Position numbers and translations under genes: made by a program. Positions 17,351 to 24,843 of a stretch of 64,000 bases of DNA are shown piece by piece. The notes beneath the pieces are model-generated. The model worked only from the letters and a program-made list of their open reading frames with translations, had not been told where the DNA came from and did not search any database. The DNA is taken from the NCBI GenBank assembly GCA_038216655.1, contig JBBQPZ010000016.1, forward strand, positions 13,209 through 77,208, given 5' to 3'. The DNA is from JAFDWR01 sp038216655. GTDB lineage: Bacteria; Armatimonadota; Fimbriimonadia; Fimbriimonadales; Fimbriimonadaceae. How positions within the stretch are numbered: the stretch's first letter is position 1; each line of letters opens with the position of its first letter.

Positions 17351-17709
17351 TGCTGGTTCGACCTCCATGAACCTCGGTTGGGTGCCGATGAGCCTGCCCA
17401 ACCCCAGTCCAGCCGAGGGAATCGAAATGAGCAGAACTCGATCGCCAATGGCTCATCCACGAACACGGGCTTGACGCAGGTCTTAACCCTCACAAACCGC
17501 GCCGGGTTGAACCCATTTAGCAGCTCCCGCGCGATCCAGCTCTGGGTCAGCGAGAAGTGCTGCTCTAAGAGGTCGCGAACAGTCTTCCCGTCTACGCTAT
17601 CCAGCGGGCTGGCACTCACGTAGTCGCCATTCAGGCTCTCGGCATCCGCATCCAGCAGGTAAACCACTCCACCCGTCATCCCTGCGCCGAGATTCGGACC
17701 GAGATGCAC
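17347..17709 (-). pseudogene. gltB: Remnant of glutamate synthase large subunit (GXGXG C-terminal domain)
   Basis: About 120 residues match the end of the GltB GXGXG beta-helix: NLGAGMTGGVVYLLD corresponds to the conserved NFGAGMTGG segment, and TVRDLLEQHFSLTQSWIARELL fits the helix that follows in GltB. Intact GltB has about 1500 residues, so only the last 8% remains. No glutaminase or FMN domain is present and no upstream homology is seen in any frame. A GTG at 17709 could start a short protein, but no separate ribosome site exists. The final 40 residues (from about DEPLAIEFCSF) do not resemble GltB. It may be a relic, or a minimal stand-alone GXGXG protein. Confidence 0.6.
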
Positions 17710-17718
17710 CCCTAGAGC

Positions 17719-17761
17719 ATAGCTTTTATGTCGATATGATGACTGTTATAGCTTTTCTGTC
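17719..17761. repeat. 14-base direct repeat pair
   Basis: Two copies of ATAGCTTTTnTGTC lie at 17719-17732 and 17748-17761, differing at one base and spaced 29 bases apart. They are just upstream of the gltB remnant on the minus strand and about 100 bases upstream of the sigma-factor gene on the plus strand. They look like paired binding sites for a regulator. Confidence 0.5.
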
Positions 17762-17791
17762 ATTTCTTCCAACCTCAACTTCGGTCCCACC

Positions 17792-17805
17792 AACTATGCA
17801 TAGTT
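17792..17805. promoter_or_regulatory. Perfect 14-base palindrome upstream of ECF sigma gene
   Basis: AACTATGCATAGTT is a perfect palindrome 48 bases before the sigma-factor ATG. Its length and position fit an operator for a dimeric repressor or activator acting on the sigma gene promoter. Confidence 0.45.
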
Positions 17806-17853
17806 AGGTTCTCATGCGACGATCTCTCCTCGGATCGGGATAGACTCGGTTCA

Positions 17854-18387
17854 ATGGAGCTTGAGCGCCTGATCAATCGGCACAAGGATGCGGTCTACCG
17901 TCAGATGGTCCGGGTTTGCGGTAACCAGGACGACGCCGAGGACGCGCTGGCCGAAGCGTTGCTCGCCGCTATCCGTTCGATGGATGACCTCCGGGACCCT
18001 GCGCTCTTCCAGGGTTGGCTGGCCAAGATCGGAACCAGATCGTGCGTTCGGAAACGGATTCGCGAACGACTCATTCGATCAATCCCTCTATCCGATCTCT
18101 ACGAGTTTGGAATTGAGGTGGCGGACGATCGCCCGCTCCCCGACGAGACGGCAGAGGCTCAGGCAACCAGGGCCTGCGTGGCGAAGGCCGTCGACACCCT
18201 ACCGCAGATCTACAAGGACGTCTATCTCCGTCGCGTGGTGTTCGGCGAGAAGGCGCAGGACGTCGCCGATCAACTGGGGATGTCGCTGCCCGCGGTGAAG
18301 TCACGACTTCTGCGGGCCCGGGAGATCATGAGGGATGCGCTGGACACTGGGTTTGGTTGCCGTGATCTAGCCGGTGCGACCGAGTGA
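17854..18387 (+). CDS. ECF-type RNA polymerase sigma factor
   Basis: A 177-residue sigma-70 family protein of ECF size. Region 2 spans about 5-75 (HKDAVYRQMVRVCGNQDDAEDALAEALLAAI, with the typical DAEDALAE). Region 4 spans about 110-165 (LPQIYKDVYLRRVVFGEKAQDVADQLGMSLPAVKSRLLRAR). It redirects RNA polymerase to a stress or envelope regulon. No anti-sigma gene is adjacent, so control may be at transcription, for which the palindrome upstream is a candidate. The last 21 bases overlap the convergent OsmC gene. Confidence 0.88.
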   Translation: MELERLINRHKDAVYRQMVRVCGNQDDAEDALAEALLAAIRSMDDLRDPALFQGWLAKIGTRSCVRKRIRERLIRSIPLSDLYEFGIEVADDRPLPDETAEAQATRACVAKAVDTLPQIYKDVYLRRVVFGEKAQDVADQLGMSLPAVKSRLLRAREIMRDALDTGFGCRDLAGATE

Positions 18388-18825
18388 CTTGATCTCGTAG
18401 ATCGAGGTCACCGTAGGGGCCGCACGCAGGGTGGCGATCACCGAGCAGTACTTCTCGTCGCTCAGACGCACCGCCTGCTCGACGGCTCCCTCGTCCAAAT
18501 TCTCGCCTTCGACGAAGTGACGAAAAACGAGATTCGTATAAGGTCTAGGGTATACGCCCTCTTCAGAACGGTCTCCCTCGACTTCGACGCGATAGGAGGT
18601 GACCTTCTGGCGCTTCTTCTCCAAGATCTGCAGCACGTCCATGGCCGAGCATGCGGCACCAGCGGCGACGAACGCCTCCATCGGGGTCGGCCCGAGGTTC
18701 TGCCCACCCGACTCGGGATAAGCGTCCATCACAAAGTGATTGCCCGAGGGCGGAGCGGCATCGAAGACGCGCGAGCCCTTCCATACGACCGAGATGACGT
18801 CCGATCCACCTTGTTCAAGTCTCAT
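18367..18825 (-). CDS. OsmC-family peroxiredoxin-like protein
   Basis: A 152-residue OsmC/Ohr fold protein. Both redox-active cysteines are present: Cys59 in AACSAMDVLQILEKK and Cys127 in DEKYCSVIATL. The YhfA-like subtype is suggested by PTPMEAFVAAGAACSAMDV. The family reduces organic hydroperoxides with thiol cofactors in the cytoplasm. It lies 33 bases downstream of the RND permease gene on the same strand and may share its transcript. It overlaps the convergent sigma-factor gene by 21 bases. Confidence 0.87.
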   Translation of the reverse strand: MRLEQGGSDVISVVWKGSRVFDAAPPSGNHFVMDAYPESGGQNLGPTPMEAFVAAGAACSAMDVLQILEKKRQKVTSYRVEVEGDRSEEGVYPRPYTNLVFRHFVEGENLDEGAVEQAVRLSDEKYCSVIATLRAAPTVTSIYEIKSLGRTG

Positions 18826-18858
18826 ATTCCTCTAGGGGCGATCCCTCCCAAAAAGGAT

Positions 18859-21800
18859 TCACAAGTCCGCCAAGCGCTTCTTCTCGCCTCGGCTCTCCGA
18901 AAGAAAGTACAGGACGGGAACGGCGATGCGCGAGAGCAGCGTCGATGCAATCTCACCCGCCATAAGCGCGATCGCGAGCCCTTGGAAGATCGGGTCGAAC
19001 AAGATCACGAACGAGCCGACGATGACCGCGGCAGCGGTAAGCAGCATGGGCCGGAACCGGATCGCGCCCGCATCGACGACCGCTTGTTCTAGTGTCGACC
19101 CTTCTCGTCGGCGGAGTTCGACGAAGTCAACGAGGATGATCGAGTTCCGCACGATGATCCCTGCGCCCGCGATAAACCCGATCATCGATGTCGCGGTGAA
19201 GAAGGCCCCCATCATTGCGTGTGCGGGCAGAATTCCGACCAGCGTCAGGGGGATCGGGGCCATGATCACGATCGGTGTCTTGAAGTCTTGGAACCACGCC
19301 ACCACCAGGATGTAGATCAGCACCAGCACCGCGGCAAACGCGACCCCGAGGTCGCGAAAGACCTCGTAGGTGATGTGCCATTCGCCGTCCCACTTCATTG
19401 CCGAGGCGTTCGTGTCCTCGGGGAGATGAGTGCTCAGAACATTCAGCTTCGTTCCCTTGTCGAACCGCAGCTTATCGATCGCCTGGTTCATCTTCAGGAT
19501 CGCGTAGACCGGACTCTCCTGCCGGCCCACCACATCGCCGGTGATGTAGATGACCGGGAGGAGATTCTTGTGATAGATGCTCTTATCGGTGGCCACCTTG
19601 TTAACGGTCACCAGTTCCGAGAGAGGCACCATTTCACCGGTCTGCGAACGAACTTGGAGTTGATCGAGTTGCTCAAGACCGCTCCTTTGTGATCGCGGGA
19701 GGCGCGCCGTAATCGGGATGTCCTCGCTCGAACCCTCGTCGTGAAGCAAACCAGTCTGACGCCCGCTCAATGCGGTGGAGAGGGCTTGGGTCACGGTCGC
19801 GGTACTCACCCCGGCGAGGGCGGCCTTCTCCTTGTCGACCTCGAACTTGTAGGTTGTCTGATCGTCGTCCATGTACCAGTCGACATCGGAGACGCCCTCC
19901 GTTGTCGCGAATACCTTCTTGATCTTGGTCGCGGTGTCGAGACGCGTCGGGGCATCCGGCCCGTAGACTTCCGCGACGAGGGTTTCCAAGACCGGGGGAC
20001 CGGGCGGGACCTCGGCGATCTTGATCCTTGCTCCGTACCTTGCGGCGATCCGGGTCAGATCGTCGCGAATCCGTTTTACGATGTCGTGGCTCTGCGCCTT
20101 CCGCTCCGATTTGTTGACCAGGTTGACCTGGATATCGGCCTGGTAGCTGGCGCTCCGCATGAAATAGTGCCGCACCAGTCCGTTGAAATTGTAAGGGCTC
20201 GCGGTGCCGATATAGATCTGATAGTCGGTGACCTCGGGCACCCTGGCCCCGTAGTCCGCGAGTGCCCGGGCGACCGCGGCGGTCTGCTCCAAAGTCGTGC
20301 CGGTCGGCATGTCGACGATGACCTGGAACTCATTCTTGTTGTCGAACGGCAGCATCTTGACCGTGACCGCCTTGAGACCGACCAACGCCATCGCACCAAA
20401 CAGCATCAAGGCAACGATCCCAAAGAAGACCGTCCGGACCTTCCACGACCTCAGGAGCGGCGTCATGATGCGCCGGTACAGCCGCGTCAATACGTCCTCG
20501 GGTCCGTCCTCGGAGTGAGCCTTCTTACCTTTCTGACTGTTCTTTAAGATGCGAACCGCCGCCCATGGCGTGACGATGAAGGCGATTAGCAGGGAGAAGA
20601 TCATCGCCGCCGAGGCGCCGATCGGGATAGGGCGCATATATGGACCCATCAAGCCGCCGACGAACGCCATCGGCAAGATCGCGGCGATGACAGCGAAGGT
20701 CGCCAAGATGGTCGGGTTGCCGACCTCGTCGACTGCGTGGATTGCCGTCTTGATCACTCCGTTGGTCTGCGCTTCCGGCATGCGAAGGTGGCGCACGATG
20801 TTCTCGACCACCACGATCGCATCGTCCACGAGGATGCCGATCGAGAAGATCAAGGCAAAGAGCGTGATCCGGTTGAGCGTGAATCCATAGAGATAGAAGA
20901 CCAGGAGGGTAAGCGCGAGCGTGACCGGAATCGCGGTGAGCACCACCATCGACTCCTTCTTTCCCAGCGCAATCGCAATCAGGATCGTCACCGAAATCAC
21001 CGCGATCCCCATGTGGAACAGGAGCTCATTTGACTTTTCAGCGGAGGTCTCCCCGTAGTTTCGGGTGGTCGTGACCTGGACGTCGTCGGGGATCAGCTTG
21101 CCCTTGAGAGTCTTGACCTTCGCAAGGACTCCACTCACCACGTCAATCGCATTCACACCCTGCCGCTTCGCCACGCTGATCGTGACTGCGGGCTCCAAAG
21201 ACGTGCCTTCAGATTCCTTGCTGGCGGGTCCGGCGCCGAAGAGCACGTAGTTCTTCGCTTCCTCGGGTCCGTCCTTGACTTCGGCGACATCCGAGACATG
21301 CACTGCCTTCCCGTCCTTCGATCCAACGACGGTCCTGGAGATCTCGGACGCGGTGGTCGCGAACTGCCCGACTTTCACGACGATCTCGGTGTTGTTGGTG
21401 GAAAATGCCCCCGCCGCAGCCTGTTGGTTGTCTGCATTGATCGCTTGGAGCACATCCTCCGGCGCGAGTCCGTAGCCGGCGAGGCGAGAGCGATCGAGCA
21501 CAATCCGCAGCTCACGCCGCTGCCCGCCGATAATCATGGTCTCACTGACGTTCGGCACGCTTTTGATCGCCTGTTCCACCCGAGCGGCAAGCTGACGGAG
21601 GGTGAAGGAGTCGAGCGTGCGACTGTGGAGGGTCAGCGCAAGGATGGGGACGTCGTCAATTGAATGTGTCTTGATGATCGGCTGCGAGGCCCCCGGCGGG
21701 ATGATGTCGAAGTGACCTTGAAGCTTCTCACGCAGACGGACGAAGGCACGCTCCTGAACCTGGCCGACGAGAAAGCGGACGACGACCATCGACTGCCCGG

Positions 21801-22071
21801 GGCTGGTAGTGGAGTAGACGTATTCGACCCCCGGGATCTCCCAAATCAACTTCTCAAGCGGGTTCGTGACCCGCAGCTCAACGTCCTTGGCAGTAGCCCC
21901 GGGCATCTGGACCATCACGTCGGCCATCGGGACGATGATCTGAGGCTCCTCCTCGCGAGGGGTCTTCATCACGGCAAACAGACCGAGGAGGAGGGAGGCA
22001 AGGATGATCAGCGGGGTCAGTTTGCTGTTGATAAAGGCGGCGGCGAGCCGCCCGGCAAATCCTGATTTCAC
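18859..22071 (-). CDS. RND-type efflux permease
   Basis: A 1070-residue inner-membrane pump of the AcrB/HAE type. It shows a first transmembrane helix (LTPLIILASLLLGLFAVM), the periplasmic porter start MKTPREEEPQI, the proton-relay pair DD in GILVDDAIVVVENI, and the C-terminal helix motif GAGIIVRNSIILVDFVELRR. Length and two-fold repeat are complete. It drives export of drugs, detergents or metals with the proton gradient; the class cannot be fixed by eye, but no CusA-type Met relay is obvious. Its ATG overlaps the stop of the adaptor gene by 4 bases (ATGA), showing translational coupling. No outer-membrane TolC partner is in the window. Confidence 0.92.
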   Translation of the reverse strand: MKSGFAGRLAAAFINSKLTPLIILASLLLGLFAVMKTPREEEPQIIVPMADVMVQMPGATAKDVELRVTNPLEKLIWEIPGVEYVYSTTSPGQSMVVVRFLVGQVQERAFVRLREKLQGHFDIIPPGASQPIIKTHSIDDVPILALTLHSRTLDSFTLRQLAARVEQAIKSVPNVSETMIIGGQRRELRIVLDRSRLAGYGLAPEDVLQAINADNQQAAAGAFSTNNTEIVVKVGQFATTASEISRTVVGSKDGKAVHVSDVAEVKDGPEEAKNYVLFGAGPASKESEGTSLEPAVTISVAKRQGVNAIDVVSGVLAKVKTLKGKLIPDDVQVTTTRNYGETSAEKSNELLFHMGIAVISVTILIAIALGKKESMVVLTAIPVTLALTLLVFYLYGFTLNRITLFALIFSIGILVDDAIVVVENIVRHLRMPEAQTNGVIKTAIHAVDEVGNPTILATFAVIAAILPMAFVGGLMGPYMRPIPIGASAAMIFSLLIAFIVTPWAAVRILKNSQKGKKAHSEDGPEDVLTRLYRRIMTPLLRSWKVRTVFFGIVALMLFGAMALVGLKAVTVKMLPFDNKNEFQVIVDMPTGTTLEQTAAVARALADYGARVPEVTDYQIYIGTASPYNFNGLVRHYFMRSASYQADIQVNLVNKSERKAQSHDIVKRIRDDLTRIAARYGARIKIAEVPPGPPVLETLVAEVYGPDAPTRLDTATKIKKVFATTEGVSDVDWYMDDDQTTYKFEVDKEKAALAGVSTATVTQALSTALSGRQTGLLHDEGSSEDIPITARLPRSQRSGLEQLDQLQVRSQTGEMVPLSELVTVNKVATDKSIYHKNLLPVIYITGDVVGRQESPVYAILKMNQAIDKLRFDKGTKLNVLSTHLPEDTNASAMKWDGEWHITYEVFRDLGVAFAAVLVLIYILVVAWFQDFKTPIVIMAPIPLTLVGILPAHAMMGAFFTATSMIGFIAGAGIIVRNSIILVDFVELRRREGSTLEQAVVDAGAIRFRPMLLTAAAVIVGSFVILFDPIFQGLAIALMAGEIASTLLSRIAVPVLYFLSESRGEKKRLADL

Positions 22072-23552
22072 TTTTGCTTCGCCTCGATCTGGTTGCCATC
22101 GGCAACCTGGGTCGGGTCGCTCACGACGATCTTGTCCCCCGCTGTGAGACCGGAGAGAACCTCGACTCGATCCGCGAACGTGTCGCCCAGGGTGATGATC
22201 CGAAGTCGGGCGATGCCCTCCGCGTTCACGGCAAAGACGTAATGCAGCCCCTCCTTCTGCCAGGTGGCTCGACCGGGGATCAGTACCTTGCTGCTCTCGC
22301 CAACTTTGATCTTGGCCTTGCCGAACATGCCCGATCTCATCCCCGACATCGGGTCGAGAGCGAGCTTCACAACGAAGCTGTGAGAGACGGCGCTGGCTTG
22401 CGGGACAATCTCCACGACTTTGCCGCTCAGGGAACTTGTCTTGAGCGAATCAATTTGGATGGGCGCTATCGTTCCGAGGGCGACCCAACTCAGGATTCGC
22501 TCGGGTACGACGACCTCAAGGCGGTACTTGCCTCCCTCGACGGCGAGCAGGGGTGAACCCGGGCTGGCCATCGAACCGGGATCGACCATCCGCTGCACAA
22601 CTCGCCCATCGAACGGCGCAGTCACTCCAGCGTAGGACAGGGCGACTCGAGCGGACTGGGATGCCGCTGCCGCTTGCTGAACCTGAGCGTTGGCGACCTC
22701 GACTTCCTTGCGCTTCATCTCCGTCTGAAGGGCGGCGGCGCGTGCTTGGTTAAGGGCGGCCTTCGCTTGAGCGACGGCACCCTGGGACTGGCGAACTCCA
22801 TCTTGTGCCGCCTGCAATTCCTGCGATCGAGTCCCTTCGTGCGCGATATTCTCGTTCTGGCGGGCATTGTCGACCTGGCTCTTCGCGAGATCGTATCGAT
22901 TCTGCGCCATGTCCAGTTCGGCCTGCGCAACCGCGCCCTCTTGAACCAACCGCTTCGTTCGTTCCAACTCGGTGTTCGCGAGTTTGAGATTCGACTCGGC
23001 TTGGATGACTGCGATGTGGCTTTGGGCGACTTCCTGAGTCCTCGGTCCGGCGATCGCAAGGTCCCGTCGCGCCTGGGCGGAGGACAACGCGGCCTCCGCC
23101 TGGTGCACCTGCGACTCGGCCTGGGCGATGCGTGCTTGGCTCGTTCGACTTTCGAGTTCGACCGCGGTCCTCGCGCTGCCCTCGACGACCACTGAAGAAT
23201 GCAAATTTGCCTCGGCCATGTTGAGACCCGACATGAGTTCACGTGCGTCAAGGGAGACGAGCAATTGCCCGGAGCGGAAGGAGTCGCCTTCCCGAATCGG
23301 GACCGATACCACGCGCCCCATTACCTTGGAGGAAAGCGTGGCATTGAGTTCAGATCGGAGCGTCCCGGTGGCTTCGTACTCACCCGATCGGCTGGCTTCC
23401 AGAACTGTGAAGACCTCCGCTTGGACGGTCTTTGGCGGGCTCGTCGGCTTGTCGGCTTCATCGTGATGACCGCATCCGGCGATACAAATGGCCATCAAGA
23501 TCGCGGGAATCGCAAGTAGTCTCCCGTAGGTTCGTTGTATTCGAGTTCTCAT
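22068..23552 (-). CDS. RND periplasmic adaptor (membrane-fusion) lipoprotein
   Basis: A 494-residue protein from the ATG at 23552, chosen because it gives a lipoprotein signal (LLAIPAILMAICIAGC, lipidated Cys). The open frame runs back to 23603. It has a biotinyl-lipoyl half-motif (LNATLSSKVMGRVVSVPIREGDSF), then an unusually long coiled-coil hairpin rich in Ala, Gln and Glu (about 100-280), the second lipoyl half (VTAPFDGRVVQRMVDPGSM), and a beta-barrel and membrane-proximal domain. It bridges the RND pump to an outer-membrane channel. The long hairpin suggests a long reach across the periplasm. It is first in the operon and overlaps the pump gene by 4 bases. Confidence 0.9.
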   Translation of the reverse strand: MRTRIQRTYGRLLAIPAILMAICIAGCGHHDEADKPTSPPKTVQAEVFTVLEASRSGEYEATGTLRSELNATLSSKVMGRVVSVPIREGDSFRSGQLLVSLDARELMSGLNMAEANLHSSVVVEGSARTAVELESRTSQARIAQAESQVHQAEAALSSAQARRDLAIAGPRTQEVAQSHIAVIQAESNLKLANTELERTKRLVQEGAVAQAELDMAQNRYDLAKSQVDNARQNENIAHEGTRSQELQAAQDGVRQSQGAVAQAKAALNQARAAALQTEMKRKEVEVANAQVQQAAAASQSARVALSYAGVTAPFDGRVVQRMVDPGSMASPGSPLLAVEGGKYRLEVVVPERILSWVALGTIAPIQIDSLKTSSLSGKVVEIVPQASAVSHSFVVKLALDPMSGMRSGMFGKAKIKVGESSKVLIPGRATWQKEGLHYVFAVNAEGIARLRIITLGDTFADRVEVLSGLTAGDKIVVSDPTQVADGNQIEAKQK

Positions 23553-23676
23553 TTCGCATCGGTCGCACGGCGACCCATGGGAGAAGGGGCCGTTCGCGTA
23601 CAAAAGGATTCAGCCATAGCGAAAAGTGATCGATTTGAATCCTTTCCCTGCGAGATTGCCCCTTGTTGCTTGAACC

Positions 23677-24195
23677 ATGAAGCACGACATCTCGCCCAAG
23701 CAGCTCAATGAGCGCATCCAATCCGGAGAATCGGTTCGCATCATCGATGTCCGATCTCCTGCCGAATTTGCCTCGGGACACCTCCCGAACGCGATCAACA
23801 TCCCCCTTGGTTCAGTCCGAGCCACGCTTCCCGTAACGAGTCCGGATGAGACCGTGGTCTTTGTTTGCCATAGCGGCATGCGATCTTCGGCCGCCTGCGA
23901 CCGGGTTCTGGGTAGCTTCCCTACCGTCTACAACCTCGTCGGTGGTACGAGCGGTTGGATCGCGACAGGTTTATCGGTTGAATCTATCCCAAAAGAGCCT
24001 TGGAGTCTTGATCGCCAAGCGCACCTGGTGGCGGGGCTCATCCTCTGTACGGCTGCAGTTCTGTACGTTTCGGTCGGACCAGTCTGGGGGTTGCTCGCGG
24101 CTCTACCCACTTTCGGGCTCACCTTGGACGGGCTCACGGGGATCTGTCCGATGAGGATGATCTTGAAGCGGATGCCTTGGAATGCAGGATCTTGA
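23677..24195 (+). CDS. Rhodanese domain fused to a DUF2892 membrane tail (YgaP-like)
   Basis: A 172-residue protein. Residues 1-105 are a rhodanese domain with active-site loop CHSGMRS and Cys64 as the persulfide carrier. Residues 115-165 hold two membrane helices (LVAGLILCTAAVLYVSVG, and LLAALPTFGLTLDGLTG) ending in GICPMRMILKRMPWN, the DUF2892 pattern of E. coli YgaP. It would move sulfane sulfur at the inner face of the membrane. It is divergent from the RND operon, with 124 bases between the two starts, and is followed by an FMN-reductase gene. Confidence 0.88.
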   Translation: MKHDISPKQLNERIQSGESVRIIDVRSPAEFASGHLPNAINIPLGSVRATLPVTSPDETVVFVCHSGMRSSAACDRVLGSFPTVYNLVGGTSGWIATGLSVESIPKEPWSLDRQAHLVAGLILCTAAVLYVSVGPVWGLLAALPTFGLTLDGLTGICPMRMILKRMPWNAGS

Positions 24196-24236
24196 GGGAG
24201 ATTCTTGCGCGGGATACCTGAGATAAGCTGGCCCCA

Positions 24237-24839
24237 GTGCCACATGTTTTGATCGTCAACGGTTCGCTAGGCGGAGCTACGGGTAACACCGCCGAGCTCC
24301 TCGCTCTGGCTGAGGAGCGGTTTCAGCGAGAGGCGACGGTATCGACCCTTGAACTGGTCCGACAGCCCTCGATCGACCGAATTCTTGAGGCCTGCACCCA
24401 GGCTGATGCCTTTCTTTTTGGAACGGGCACGTACTGGGACTCCTGGGGCTCGCCGATGCAGCAGTTCCTGGAAATGACCGCCCACACCGAGGGGATGCCG
24501 TATTGGCTGGGCAAGCCCGCTGGGGCGATCGTCACCGCTCACGCGGTGGGTGCGAAATCGGTTTTGTCACGGCTGTTCGGGGTGTTCAACGTGTACGGGA
24601 TGCTGATTCCACCATTCGCGGGGCTTGCCTACACCTGGGCCAACGAGGCAGCGCTCGCAACGGCAGGCGACCACCTACGCAACGAACTTTGGTCGCCGAA
24701 AGATGTGGACGTGATCTGCCACAACCTCCTCGAATCCCTTCGGGGCGGGAAGGATTGGCTAAGTTGGCCAAGTTGCGAGGGTCGCCACGGCGAGAAGTGG
24801 CTGTACGCCTACTCCGGGCGCGAGTCGCCCCAGGAGTAG
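24237..24839 (+). CDS. NADPH-dependent FMN reductase/flavodoxin-fold protein
   Basis: A 200-residue flavodoxin-like protein starting at GTG. The FMN phosphate loop is NGSLGGATGNT, and GTGTYWDSWGSPMQQFLE is the flavin isoalloxazine-side loop typical of this family. Such proteins reduce FMN, quinones or azo compounds with NAD(P)H in the cytoplasm. No signal peptide. It lies 41 bases after the rhodanese gene and is probably co-expressed with it. It ends 4 bases before the convergent GH51 gene. Confidence 0.8.
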   Translation: MPHVLIVNGSLGGATGNTAELLALAEERFQREATVSTLELVRQPSIDRILEACTQADAFLFGTGTYWDSWGSPMQQFLEMTAHTEGMPYWLGKPAGAIVTAHAVGAKSVLSRLFGVFNVYGMLIPPFAGLAYTWANEAALATAGDHLRNELWSPKDVDVICHNLLESLRGGKDWLSWPSCEGRHGEKWLYAYSGRESPQE

Positions 24840-24843
24840 AATT

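Noticed and set aside
19741..20547. 268-codon plus-strand frame
   Set aside because: It is antisense to the RND permease and rich in Asp/His/Arg like other mirror frames.
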